IMG/VR virus record: IMGVR_UViG_3300025319_000005
Span: 148,633 to 212,632 of that record
Direction: 5' to 3' (one strand)
DNA: 64,000 bases
Source: a virus
The notes beneath the pieces were generated by a model. It ran no database searches, was not told the DNA's origin, and saw nothing but the letters and a program-made list of their open reading frames with translations. Of this stretch, positions 16,905 to 25,046 are shown one piece after another; position 1 is the stretch's first letter, and each line of letters begins with the position of its first letter. The position numbers and the translations under genes are program-made.

Positions 16905-17396
16905 TTATTTAATCCATGGAAAATCTTTTCTGAACAATACTTTTGTTTTTTCATTTCTGTTTAAATCACTTTCTGTTATTTCTTTAAAATATTCTTCGGC
17001 AGTTTTTTTAAGAAGGACTATTTTATGCGTATCTAAATCCTCTTTAATAAAAGCAGTACTTCTATTTCTTCTAAGTAATTCATATTGTTGATATATTGAA
17101 TTAACTAAAACAGCCCAATTATTTTTAACTACTAAATCGAAATGCTTTAAAGCATGGCACGCTTCACACAAAAGAATAAACTCTGCAGTATCATGTTCAG
17201 TTCCATTCCACCATTGTAAATGTGCTTGTAATGACTCTTTATCGCCATTAGTGTATCCACAACCAAGACATGTATCTGAGCCGTTTTCAAAAACATCTTT
17301 TATAATTTCATTATATTTTTCTCTGCCTCCAGGTAGTGATTTTAAAAATTCCTTTTCAGAAGGAGAAATTGACGGTATTAACTTAAAATGTTTCAT
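16905..17396 (-). CDS. HNH-like zinc protein
   Basis: 163 aa with CLGCGYTN (~43-50) and CEACHALKHFD (~83-93) separated by an AHLQWWNG segment. Two CxxC pairs plus histidines fit an HNH or treble-clef fold. It may be a small endonuclease or a zinc-binding DNA protein. TATCTTTG (17415-17422) lies 19 nt upstream. Confidence 0.55.
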   Translation of the reverse strand: MKHFKLIPSISPSEKEFLKSLPGGREKYNEIIKDVFENGSDTCLGCGYTNGDKESLQAHLQWWNGTEHDTAEFILLCEACHALKHFDLVVKNNWAVLVNSIYQQYELLRRNRSTAFIKEDLDTHKIVLLKKTAEEYFKEITESDLNRNEKTKVLFRKDFPWIK

Positions 17397-17414
17397 ATTT
17401 GGATATTAACCAAA

Positions 17415-17422
17415 CAAAGATA
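17415..17422 (-). promoter_or_regulatory. Host-type -7 promoter element TATCTTTG
   Basis: TAnnTTTG match on the minus strand, 19 nt before the ATG at 17396; identical octamer to the tRNA-leader promoters. Confidence 0.5.
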
Positions 17423-17430
17423 GTAAAATA

Positions 17431-18012
17431 TTAGCTTTTAACAAAACCAACCTTAATATTATTATTAACAAACATAAAATAACAATTTTTTCCAGAATGT
17501 TTTAAACCGGTTGCTCTATAATTGAAAAACTTAGCATCTTTTCCTGAATAATTTTCAACATAAGAATTAGCTATTTCTTCGTTTTTCATATTAAATTCAA
17601 ACTCTTGTCTTGATATCGCTTTAATATTATCTTTGTTTTTAAGGCACATAAAATATGCGTAATTTTTATCGTCATATGAAGAATATGACCTTACCATAAG
17701 AAGCTTTCCTGATATATCTAATTCTTCCGGCCTGAAATAAAATTGCTCAAGATGTTTTTCACATTTTTCTAAAATACCTACCATCATAGTAAATACCTCT
17801 GGAAGCTCTATTTTTCTCTCTTTCCATAAATTTTCAATATTTATAACCATATTATACGCTTCGTCGTTCTGACTAATCCCATAAGCAAAATGAGGGTCAA
17901 ATTTTAGAGATTTTTCAAAAGCATGTATTCTGAAAACGTCAATTCTTTTTTCGTTTGATACTATAATAGTTCGTATAAGATTTTCTTTCATTTCATTTAA
18001 ATATGCATCCAT
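17431..18012 (-). CDS. Hypothetical protein, 193 aa
   Basis: Helical N-terminal half and a beta-rich C-terminal half (GKNCYFMFVNNNIKVGFVKS). Not recognised. Divergent from the 18106 gene. Confidence 0.6.
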   Translation of the reverse strand: MDAYLNEMKENLIRTIIVSNEKRIDVFRIHAFEKSLKFDPHFAYGISQNDEAYNMVINIENLWKERKIELPEVFTMMVGILEKCEKHLEQFYFRPEELDISGKLLMVRSYSSYDDKNYAYFMCLKNKDNIKAISRQEFEFNMKNEEIANSYVENYSGKDAKFFNYRATGLKHSGKNCYFMFVNNNIKVGFVKS

Positions 18013-18066
18013 AGTTCAAAATTAACATCAATTTTAAAATAGTGAACGGAAATTTGTTTTTTCTTA

Positions 18067-18074
18067 GTATTTAT
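18067..18074 (+). promoter_or_regulatory. GTATTTAT late promoter motif
   Basis: GTATTTAT 31 nt upstream of the ATG at 18106. Confidence 0.4.
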
Positions 18075-18105
18075 AAGAAAATATCTAAGATAAAATACAT
18101 AAACA

Positions 18106-18627
18106 ATGGAAAAGAAAATCATAAAAATATCAGCAAAGCAACTTCAAACAATAATTTCCGAAGAAGCGTCAAGATATAAAAAAGTTTTAGAACTTAAAAG
18201 AAAACAAAAATCAATTATATCCCAACTAAATGAAATGTATGAGGCTCAAGAACTTCAAGAGTTGATGGGTGGAGAAATTAATGTTGATGAGGGATTTAAA
18301 GAGATACTTCAAAAAGCTAAAAAAGCTATAGGAATGCAAACTCCAGAGGAAAAAAGAGAAGCAGCGTTAGCAAAAATAAATTCAAACAAAAATTTAAAGG
18401 CTAAATATGCAGAAGCATTATCGATAAGCTCAGAAAGAGGAGAAGCTTATATTAAGTATTGGGAAAAATGGCCAAATAGCAACGAAGGTGCAGAATGGGA
18501 TGAAGCTCAAAAAAATTATGTACCATTATCTGATGTTGGACTTTCTAATAGACCTTTAGCTCAAAGACTTGGAGCAGGAACAAGCTCTATGACTACTGGT
18601 GGCGGAGCTGGTGCTGTTAAAAAATAA
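18106..18627 (+). CDS. Virion-type protein with capsid-targeting-like N-terminus
   Basis: 173 aa. N-terminus MEKKIIKISAKQLQTIISEE ends in IISE. Mid-region contains an Ala/Lys helix; the C-terminus is Gly-rich (TGGGAGAVKK), like the GAGAG patches of other putative virion proteins here. No domain. Bidirectional terminator downstream. Confidence 0.65.
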   Translation: MEKKIIKISAKQLQTIISEEASRYKKVLELKRKQKSIISQLNEMYEAQELQELMGGEINVDEGFKEILQKAKKAIGMQTPEEKREAALAKINSNKNLKAKYAEALSISSERGEAYIKYWEKWPNSNEGAEWDEAQKNYVPLSDVGLSNRPLAQRLGAGTSSMTTGGGAGAVKK

Positions 18628-18650
18628 ACATATAAATATTTAAACATTAG

Positions 18651-18672
18651 AAAAGACTCCTCGGAGTCTTTT
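18651..18672. terminator. Bidirectional intrinsic terminator
   Basis: Perfect stem AAAAGACTCC / GGAGTCTTTT with a 2-nt centre between convergent genes; A/T runs on both sides serve both strands. Confidence 0.8.
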
Positions 18673-18677
18673 CTGTT

Positions 18678-19106
18678 TTAAGTAAGTGCTAATATTTTTT
18701 TATCTATTTCTGTTAATGAAGAAATTCCTTTTTCACTTATTTTATCCAATACAGCATCTGAATTGAGATTTTCTCTAATAAATGAAGTTGTCAAGTAATT
18801 TAAATAATCTTTTTTCGATTCTCCAGATATTTCTAATGAATTACCAAATAAAACAAACTTTGTGATGTCTTCATAGGAAAAATTAATTTCACATCTCAAA
18901 TATTCGGTAAATAATTTTTCAATTGTCGAATCATCAACAACTGCATACATTGCTTCAAATCCTTCTTTTGTAGTAAATTCAATACATTCAAAAGAATTAT
19001 ATAACTCACATAATTCCACTACATAAGAATCTTCAAGTTTTCCAACAATTGTTTCCATTTGTTTAACTGTGTGTTTTGTTATTACTTTAATGAATTTCAT
19101 AATCAT
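18678..19106 (-). CDS. Hypothetical protein with C-terminal DKISEKG helix-hairpin
   Basis: 142 aa. The last 30 residues (VLDKISEKGISSLTEIDKKI) match the short helical motif that ends many Bacteroidota proteins (DUF6576-like, iLDKIs..G..SL...E...L). The rest is unrecognised. ATG 19100 is an alternative start. GTATTTAT lies upstream (19116-19123). Confidence 0.55.
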   Translation of the reverse strand: MIMKFIKVITKHTVKQMETIVGKLEDSYVVELCELYNSFECIEFTTKEGFEAMYAVVDDSTIEKLFTEYLRCEINFSYEDITKFVLFGNSLEISGESKKDYLNYLTTSFIRENLNSDAVLDKISEKGISSLTEIDKKILALT

Positions 19107-19177
19107 TAGTTTTTAATAAATACTAATCCTTTCCTATTAAAACGAATTTTAGCACAATTTGTTGCAAAATTTTAAAT

Positions 19178-19444
19178 TTAAGAGAATATCATTCTCGTAT
19201 TTGATTGGAAAATACAATAATAATCTCCATCTTCGTATTTTGTATTCCAAATACCATTTTTTGTTTTTTCATCCCACTCAGCAACAGCTTCTTGTTTTGA
19301 TACATTTTTTGTTATATCAATCCATAAATTATCAAATCTGTCATATAGCCTTACAATATATTCTTCTTTTTCTTCTAAAGAATCAATAATTCGATGACGT
19401 TCTAATATTCTTTGATTCTTTTCATACTTTGTTCTTTTGCTCAT
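19178..19444 (-). CDS. Hypothetical protein, 88 aa
   Basis: Charged N-terminal helix then a beta-rich part (EEYIVRLYDRFDNLWIDITK). Starts 1 nt after the stop of the Dam-like gene, so it is in the same operon. Confidence 0.55.
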   Translation of the reverse strand: MSKRTKYEKNQRILERHRIIDSLEEKEEYIVRLYDRFDNLWIDITKNVSKQEAVAEWDEKTKNGIWNTKYEDGDYYCIFQSNTRMIFS

Positions 19445-19445
19445 A

Positions 19446-20102
19446 TTATTTACAGTTTTTTAAATAAACACATTCCATATGTTTTTTATTAGTTCCCATC
19501 ATCTCTTTTAATGATTTAAAATTTAACCATTTATCATTTTGATTACCACAAACTATAACCTGTGTATCTAAAGAATTTATTATATTTTTAAGCTTATCAT
19601 AATCAACTTTCCAATATGTGTATTTGTGAGATTGAACGGAATAAGGTGGGTCTATAAAATATGTGAAATTTTCATTTACTGGCATGGTCATAGCATCCTT
19701 TTGATAAATTTTCCAATGTTTTATTTTATATACTTCGCCTGCAATCCTTTTTCTATCTTTTTCCCACGTACTCCTTACGCTCATTATGTTATTTGGTCGC
19801 GCCGCTCCCCTATTTCCTTGATAACCTATTAACCACCTTTCTTCATTACTTAAACTTTTTATGGTTCGTAAATCAAAACCAGGAGGAGCATCTGGTAAAT
19901 TTAAAATATCATTTGCAGTTGCACCTTGCAAATATTTCCAGATTTTAAAAACTTTATCATATGTTTCATAAAGAATTACATTTTTTTCAAAATATTCTAA
20001 TGAATATCTTGCAAATCCAGCAAATGGCTCTATAATAGTGTCTTTTTCTGGAGCTGGATAACATCCTTTGACTTTCGATTTGGTACCGTAATAGCTAATC
20101 AT
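19446..20102 (-). CDS. dam: DNA adenine-N6 methyltransferase (Dam/D12 class)
   Basis: 218 aa, shorter than typical Dam (about 270). SAM-binding start ISYYGTKSK and IIEPFAGFARYSLEYF (motif I), catalytic motif YFIDPPYS (DPPY, ~156). The region between is short, so target recognition may be reduced. It would methylate adenine in phage DNA to avoid host restriction. TATTTTTG (20128-20135) lies 25 nt upstream. Confidence 0.85.
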   Translation of the reverse strand: MISYYGTKSKVKGCYPAPEKDTIIEPFAGFARYSLEYFEKNVILYETYDKVFKIWKYLQGATANDILNLPDAPPGFDLRTIKSLSNEERWLIGYQGNRGAARPNNIMSVRSTWEKDRKRIAGEVYKIKHWKIYQKDAMTMPVNENFTYFIDPPYSVQSHKYTYWKVDYDKLKNIINSLDTQVIVCGNQNDKWLNFKSLKEMMGTNKKHMECVYLKNCK

Positions 20103-20127
20103 GTTTTTATGTTTTTAATTGTTTATG

Positions 20128-20135
20128 CAAAAATA
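20128..20135 (-). promoter_or_regulatory. Host-type -7 promoter element TATTTTTG
   Basis: TAnnTTTG match on the minus strand, 25 nt before the Dam-like ATG. Confidence 0.4.
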
Positions 20136-20190
20136 CTATTTTTTTATTAACATTGTTGTTTGCTGGATATTTTTTAATTAAAATTGCACT

Positions 20191-20976
20191 ATGGAAAATA
20201 ATGTTACAAAAATAGAAAAAGAAGGCGTTTCATATATATGTGCCCCTGATTTAAAAAAACAACATATTAACAAATTCATAAGCTTCACTCCGTTTGAGAT
20301 AGAAAGATGCGCTCAATTTTCTATTGATATGATGAACAATAAGAACAAACCCAGAGGAAAACACGCAAAAGAAAACAGGCAAAGAGATGATGAAGAATAT
20401 CTTTTCAACTGGTTTATTGGCTCATTGGGAGAAGTTGCAACCTATAACAAAGCATTAAAATCAACAATAGATTGTTCTCCAGTTGATTTAACAATGATTG
20501 AAGGTTTTGATAATCAAGATTTTATATTTTTTGATAAATTTCCGATAAGCGTAAAATCGACTAAGCATTATGGAGGAAACATGTTATTAGAAGACGATAA
20601 ATATGATTTAGACGCACTTTATTTGCATAGTGAAGGTGGTAAAACTACTCCTTTGGAAGTAACTGCATTTATAGGCGTTGCAGTTGGATTAGATAAATAT
20701 AGATTTGATGAAGGTCTTAAAAAAGAAGATTACAAAAAATTTCTAATGTCATTAAACCCAAAATATCACATTTATGGTTTTTTAGGAAAAAATGATTTAA
20801 AAAAAGAAAAGGAAAAAGGGAATCTTTTTTTAAAACACACAATAATAAGCGGAAAAACAAAAATGGAAGAAAATAATGTTGTTATACGTTTAGATGCATT
20901 AAGACCATTTGAAGGGCTCATAAAATTAAAAGAAAAAATTTTAAAAGAAAAAAATGAAGAAATTGAAATTAGGTAG
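20191..20976 (+). CDS. Putative restriction endonuclease, PD-(D/E)XK-like
   Basis: 261 aa. GSLGEVATYNKAL (~75-87), a following D (PVDLTMIEG) and FPISVKSTKHYGG (~114-126) form an E...D...xxK arrangement typical of PD-(D/E)XK restriction enzymes. The gene overlaps the cytosine methyltransferase by 23 nt in the same direction, the usual arrangement of a type II R-M pair. The nuclease assignment rests on motif and context, not on a recognised family. Alternative: a phage DNA-degradation nuclease protected by the partner methylase. Confidence 0.6.
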   Translation: MENNVTKIEKEGVSYICAPDLKKQHINKFISFTPFEIERCAQFSIDMMNNKNKPRGKHAKENRQRDDEEYLFNWFIGSLGEVATYNKALKSTIDCSPVDLTMIEGFDNQDFIFFDKFPISVKSTKHYGGNMLLEDDKYDLDALYLHSEGGKTTPLEVTAFIGVAVGLDKYRFDEGLKKEDYKKFLMSLNPKYHIYGFLGKNDLKKEKEKGNLFLKHTIISGKTKMEENNVVIRLDALRPFEGLIKLKEKILKEKNEEIEIR

Positions 20977-21895
20977 TCTATACTCTGGAGTAGAAGGGAT
21001 AGGGTTAGGATTTGAACAGGCTGGTTCAGAAACTTTATGGGCAAATGAAATGGATGCGAACGCATGCAAAACAATAATGGCTAATTTCAACAACAAAGTA
21101 TATGAATGTAAAGTTGAAGAATTAAAACCAGATTCTTTGGTGCCAGTTGATATTTTAACTGCAGGTTTTCCATGCCAGAGCTTCAGTATTGCTGGATATC
21201 AAAAAGGGTTTGAAGATGAAAGGGGACATCATTTTTTTGAAGTTATTCGATTAGCAAAAATAATTAAACCAAAAGTAATATTTCTTGAAAATGTTAAAAA
21301 CCTTAAATCACACGACAAAGGTAAAACATTTCAAATAATGTGCGATACACTTACTAATATTGGTTATAATTTTAAATACGATATTTTAAATACATACGAA
21401 TATGGAAATATTCCACAAAACAGAGAGCGAATTTATATAGTCTGTTTTAGAAATGATTTAGATATAACAAAATTTGAATTTCCAAATAAAATACCTTTAA
21501 CCTTATCTTTTGAAGAGTTATTAGAAAATAATGTAGATGAAAAATTTTATTATAGAGAAGATAAATACAACTACACACAATTAGCAGAAACAATGACCAA
21601 AACAGATACTGTTTATCAATGGAGAAGAGTCTATGCTAGGGAGAACAAAAAAGGATTATGTCCAACGTTAACCGCAAACATGGGAACTGGAGGTCACAAT
21701 GTTCCGCTTATTTTAACAAAAGAAGGAATAAGAAAATTAACTCCAAGAGAATGTTTTAATTTACAAGGTTTTCCGTTGAATTTTATTTTACCAGATAAAA
21801 TGTCTAATGCTCAATTGTACAAGCAGGCAGGAAATAGCGTAAGTGTTCCAGTAATCAAAAGAATAGCTGAAAACATATTAAATGCATTGAATTAA
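20954..21895 (+). CDS. dcm: DNA cytosine-C5 methyltransferase
   Basis: 313 aa with all key m5C motifs: LGSLYSGVEGIGLGFEQAG (I), GFPCQSFS with catalytic Cys (IV), FLENVKNL with ENV (VI), QNRERIYIVCF (VIII), and C-terminal LTPRECFNLQGFP and QAGNSVSVPV (IX-X). Target recognition lies between ~180 and 245. Overlaps the putative nuclease gene. Full length for the family. Confidence 0.95.
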   Translation: MKKLKLGSLYSGVEGIGLGFEQAGSETLWANEMDANACKTIMANFNNKVYECKVEELKPDSLVPVDILTAGFPCQSFSIAGYQKGFEDERGHHFFEVIRLAKIIKPKVIFLENVKNLKSHDKGKTFQIMCDTLTNIGYNFKYDILNTYEYGNIPQNRERIYIVCFRNDLDITKFEFPNKIPLTLSFEELLENNVDEKFYYREDKYNYTQLAETMTKTDTVYQWRRVYARENKKGLCPTLTANMGTGGHNVPLILTKEGIRKLTPRECFNLQGFPLNFILPDKMSNAQLYKQAGNSVSVPVIKRIAENILNALN

Positions 21896-22137
21896 TATTC
21901 AATTTCTCCTGATTTATAAACCGTGAATGTTGTTGAAATATACTGTATCGGTTTTGTGACTTTAACATTAATATACATTACGCCTTTATTTTTTTCTGGA
22001 TATTTTTCAAATATTACAAATCTGGTGTTTTCATCATGATTAGCGAAATGCATTTCATCAATTTTGTAATCACCCGTAGCTAATAGTTCAACAATTTTGC
22101 CAACAGAATTTAATGATTCATCATTATTTTTTTTCAT
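21892..22137 (-). CDS. Hypothetical protein with TRFVIFEKY motif
   Basis: 81 aa. Contains NTRFVIFEKYPEK, a motif shared with the next two genes upstream. Overlaps its neighbour by 4 nt. Perhaps arose by duplication of a capsid-protein fragment; function unknown. Confidence 0.55.
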   Translation of the reverse strand: MKKNNDESLNSVGKIVELLATGDYKIDEMHFANHDENTRFVIFEKYPEKNKGVMYINVKVTKPIQYISTTFTVYKSGEIEY

Positions 22138-22385
22138 GATTTCATATTTTTAAACATTAAGCTTTCCATTGAGACTTGAAATTCTGTTTCAAATACAGGA
22201 CTAGCCACTAAATCATAAGAAAATAATGAAATATCTATTTCACTTGTATAAATTCCAGGACTTACAAACATTTTAGGACTAGCCCACCAAATAGGAACGT
22301 TTCCATAACAATCAAATTTGGGAGTATAATAACGTCTACCAAAGTATTTTTCAATTATAACAAATCTTGTAAATATGTTTTCCAT
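22134..22385 (-). CDS. Hypothetical protein with TRFVIIEKY motif
   Basis: 83 aa. N-terminus MENIFTRFVIIEKYFGRRYY carries the shared (T/S)RxV(I/L)(F/I)EKY motif. Aromatic-rich, no known domain. In an operon with the capsid-like gene. Confidence 0.55.
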   Translation of the reverse strand: MENIFTRFVIIEKYFGRRYYTPKFDCYGNVPIWWASPKMFVSPGIYTSEIDISLFSYDLVASPVFETEFQVSMESLMFKNMKS

Positions 22386-22391
22386 TATTTA

Positions 22392-23210
22392 TTACAAATT
22401 TCTATTTCTACCATCAAATATCATCATCATCTCTGTAGAACCGCTTCTTACTGGGATAAAATAATCATTTTCAAATACTATGCTATTTAAACTAGTTGAG
22501 CCTGATACATTATTGTTCCACCGATTAACTTTTGGTTTATATTTTTCAAAAAGAACAATTCTTGAATAAACATCTTCTCTTTCAAATGTGTAATCAAAAT
22601 AATTTAACATTCCAGTAGATGCTGATAATGGTTGAACCGGGACGAGATCAAGAGCTATAGTTTGTGCAAAAACTTGCCTTATCATAGGAAATACTATTCC
22701 GTCAAAATTTGTTTCTTCCTTTTTTTTCTTGAATATTTTATTCCAGATAGAAACAAAAAATGATTTTATTTTTAAGAATATCTTTTTCCACTTAGAGTCA
22801 AAACTTCTACTACTAACACCAATAATAGAAGATGAAAATTTACGTATTAAATCATTAGTTTCTTTTGTAGTTAATTTTCCAACCGGAACTGTATATGTTC
22901 TTTGTATCGGACTATTAACATCATTTATAAAACAAGATGCTTGATTTTCATATAATTGAACAATATTACTTTTTTGATAACCGTGTAAACCATCAAGGAA
23001 TCCTGAGTTTTTCCAATTTTTATAAATAATCTTTCTTTGATTTTCTAAATCTATGGATTTGTTGTGTTTTTCAAAGAGAACTTCTCTGGTTTCAGAACTG
23101 CTTTCTTCTTCTACTTTTTTGGTTTCATTTACGAGATTTGTCCAATTACTAATAACATTGAACACAGAATTATCTCTTTCGGTTATTTTTATATCTAAAG
23201 GCATGTGCAA
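22392..23210 (-). CDS. Truncated T4 gp23-type major capsid protein paralogue
   Basis: 272 aa. Two signatures from the N-terminal part of gp23-family capsid proteins occur in order: YKNWKNSGFLDGLHGYQK plus LYENQASCFIND (~63-98), then FPMIRQVFAQTIALDLVPVQ and PLSASTGMLNYFDY (~178-215). Full gp23 proteins are about 500 aa; here the fold-defining remainder is missing and ~55 unrelated residues follow, with SRIVLFEKYKPK. TREVLFEKH occurs near residue 40. Could be an accessory capsid protein or a decayed duplicate. Confidence 0.7.
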   Translation of the reverse strand: MHMPLDIKITERDNSVFNVISNWTNLVNETKKVEEESSSETREVLFEKHNKSIDLENQRKIIYKNWKNSGFLDGLHGYQKSNIVQLYENQASCFINDVNSPIQRTYTVPVGKLTTKETNDLIRKFSSSIIGVSSRSFDSKWKKIFLKIKSFFVSIWNKIFKKKKEETNFDGIVFPMIRQVFAQTIALDLVPVQPLSASTGMLNYFDYTFEREDVYSRIVLFEKYKPKVNRWNNNVSGSTSLNSIVFENDYFIPVRSGSTEMMMIFDGRNRNL

Positions 23211-23257
23211 TTTTAACTTATATTTTTGTTAAAATCAATTTTTTAGTTGCCTATTTT

Positions 23258-23725
23258 TTAGTCACCTTTTGTAGAAATGTTTTTTTCTTGGTTTCTGGTA
23301 AGTTCGTTTTCTACACCTATAGATATGCTTCTAAAAGATTCTGGCGATTTTTCAATAATTTTTAAAATACTTTCAAAATCAAATCTTTGAGCCGAAAATT
23401 GTTTTGGCTTATTTAAACTTCCACCAACGTCAACTTTCCATACATACCATTTTGTATCTGGCTCTGTGTATATTACTTTGGATTTTTCCCAATTCTGAAT
23501 AGCTTCTTCTCCTGTGTTTGAAACTGAATTTGATGGCCAGGAACTTGGGATATTAATACTTTTCTTAATTTCGTAAACTTCTGGCTTATTGCTATAATGA
23601 ACCAAATCAATTAATTTCAACAAAAAATAGTTCATTTCTTCAGTAGAATATTCTCCTGGTTTTGATGTGTTTTCAAAATATGATTCGAAAAGACACTTTC
23701 TTATTATTTTTCTAATTTGTTCCAT
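23258..23725 (-). CDS. Virion-type protein with capsid-targeting-like N-terminus
   Basis: 155 aa. MEQIRKIIRKCLFESY has the R/K-rich helix and LFE end seen repeatedly in the window. Body unrecognised. CTATTTAT lies 5 nt upstream, in a divergent arrangement with the 2H phosphoesterase gene. Confidence 0.62.
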   Translation of the reverse strand: MEQIRKIIRKCLFESYFENTSKPGEYSTEEMNYFLLKLIDLVHYSNKPEVYEIKKSINIPSSWPSNSVSNTGEEAIQNWEKSKVIYTEPDTKWYVWKVDVGGSLNKPKQFSAQRFDFESILKIIEKSPESFRSISIGVENELTRNQEKNISTKGD

Positions 23726-23730
23726 TGATG

Positions 23731-23757
23731 ATAAATAGATTTAAAATTCTATTTATC
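23731..23757. promoter_or_regulatory. Divergent pair of CTATTTAT motifs
   Basis: ATAAATAG (23731-23738) and CTATTTAT (23750-23757) form an inverted pair between divergent genes; each octamer is 5 nt from a start codon. The right-hand copy is followed by CTTTG, giving TATCTTTG as well. Confidence 0.5.
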
Positions 23758-23762
23758 TTTGT

Positions 23763-24218
23763 ATGAGAAACATCAGAAAAATGATAAGGAAAATCTTAAT
23801 AGAGGAATCAAAACCCACGGTTGTTTATTCTGCTGTTGTTATTGAGAAACTTGAAGGTATTGGGAAGTTGGATTTGATTTTTAGTAAGTACATCGAAAAC
23901 GGTTGGCAAAAACCGGTTCATTATCATATGACAATCGGACCGGGAAAATTTCCTGAGAGCTTGTATTTAAAAGGAGATTTAGATAAAGAAGTAACATTAG
24001 AAATAACGTCTGTAGGAATTTCAGAAAATGCTATAGCATTGGGAGTTTCAGGATATTATTCAAGAAATGACAATCCACACATTACTATTGCTTTCAATAA
24101 AGAAAACGGAGGAAATCCGGAAGATAGCAAAGTGATTGAAAATTGGGGACATATTGATAATTTTTATGTGACTGGAATAATAAGAGAAGTTGGCGAAAAT
24201 AATTTAGTTATTAAATAA
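23763..24218 (+). CDS. 2H phosphoesterase with capsid-targeting-like N-terminus
   Basis: 151 aa. MRNIRKMIRKILIEES is the tag-like N-terminus. Two HxT motifs follow, HYHMTIGPG (HMT at 55-57) and NPHITIAFN (HIT at 106-108), the catalytic signature of 2H phosphoesterases, which cleave 2',3'- or 3',5'-cyclic phosphates. The wording around them resembles the cyclic phosphodiesterase domain of tRNA ligases. Length and motif number also fit Acb1, the phage enzyme that degrades CBASS cyclic oligonucleotides. Either tRNA repair or defence evasion is possible. Confidence 0.75.
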   Translation: MRNIRKMIRKILIEESKPTVVYSAVVIEKLEGIGKLDLIFSKYIENGWQKPVHYHMTIGPGKFPESLYLKGDLDKEVTLEITSVGISENAIALGVSGYYSRNDNPHITIAFNKENGGNPEDSKVIENWGHIDNFYVTGIIREVGENNLVIK

Positions 24219-24222
24219 TTAG

Positions 24223-24301
24223 TACCTTCAATAGGATTCGAACCTACATTTTCAGCTCCGTTACACTTATTGAGTCCGTAGCTCAATGTGGCTATAAAGG
24301 C
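24223..24301 (-). tRNA. Degenerate or atypical tRNA, anticodon uncertain
   Basis: A good T-arm (GTAGG-TTCGAAT-CCTAT) and an acceptor stem (GCCTTTA / TGAAGGT with two G-U pairs, A73) are present, 79 nt in all. The middle does not fold as a normal D-arm plus anticodon arm. The best hairpin TTGAG-CTACGGA-CTCAA would give anticodon ACG (Arg) but sits 10 nt too early. It abuts the stop codon of an HNH gene, so it may have been damaged by that insertion. Confidence 0.4.
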
Positions 24302-24302
24302 A

Positions 24303-24989
24303 TTATATTAATTCATATCGTTTTGCCCACTTTCTCACCGCAACATCACTAACTCCAAATTTTCTACCAAGTGCACAATATGAATTATTTTCTATCATTT
24401 CTTTTAATTCTTCTTTAGAGGGTCTGTTTTTTACTTTTCTAAAATTTAATCTAGGTACATATTTTCTCGTTGTTTTTTTATTTGTTTTATTTTTTTTTGC
24501 ATTTTTTCTGTCTACGCCAATTTTACCACGGCAATGAGTTTCTAATGTGAAATTGCAGTTTGGACATAAAAATCTTAAGTTTTCTAATCTATTATCATTA
24601 TTTATTCCGTTTTCGTGGTCAATAATTAAACTAATTTTTTTACCTCTCCATATTTCTCCTTGTCCACATTCTTTACATTCATATTCTATCATGTTATTAT
24701 CTCGTATTCTTTTTTTTAAACAAGCCCTTGCAACAGAACTGTTTTCACAAAAAATTTCTTCATCACTTTTCCTTAATAATCTGTCTTCATTAAACATTTT
24801 TTTAGCAAAATCACTACGGTTTAAAAAATGAGAAGTATCTATTGACCATTTATTTAAATTTGTTTTAAGTATTTTATAAGATGAAGAAGAATCGCTTCTT
24901 CCAGATTTTACTATAACATCTCTAAATGTGATGCTTTCAGATACTAATTTTTGTAATTCTTCTTTTGTATATTCTTTATGTTCTTTCAT
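24303..24989 (-). CDS. HNH homing endonuclease
   Basis: 228 aa. Classical HNH core: CKECGQ (~108), LIIDHENGINNDNRLENLRF, then CPNCN. A C-terminal helix-turn-helix (ALGRKFGVSDVAVRKWAKRY) probably binds DNA. It lies between tRNA-Cys and the atypical tRNA, inside the tRNA cluster. A hairpin (TTCTAAC...GTTAGAA) ends 4 nt before the ATG and may limit its translation. Confidence 0.88.
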   Translation of the reverse strand: MKEHKEYTKEELQKLVSESITFRDVIVKSGRSDSSSSYKILKTNLNKWSIDTSHFLNRSDFAKKMFNEDRLLRKSDEEIFCENSSVARACLKKRIRDNNMIEYECKECGQGEIWRGKKISLIIDHENGINNDNRLENLRFLCPNCNFTLETHCRGKIGVDRKNAKKNKTNKKTTRKYVPRLNFRKVKNRPSKEELKEMIENNSYCALGRKFGVSDVAVRKWAKRYELI

Positions 24990-24990
24990 A

Positions 24991-25022
24991 ATTCTAACTT
25001 ATTTTAATGTAAATAGGTTAGA
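24991..25022 (-). promoter_or_regulatory. Hairpin before homing endonuclease start
   Basis: Minus-strand stem TTCTAAC / GTTAGAA with an 18-nt loop containing CCTATTTA, ending a few nt before the ATG at 24989. It could act as the end of the tRNA-Cys transcript or as a translational block. Confidence 0.4.
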
Positions 25023-25046
25023 ATTTTTTAATAAAGTAAATAGTTG

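Noticed and set aside
23753-23761. TATCTTTG as the promoter of the 2H phosphoesterase gene
   Set aside because: It ends 1 nt before the ATG, so transcription would start inside the gene; the overlapping CTATTTAT is no better placed, and the octamer may be coincidental.
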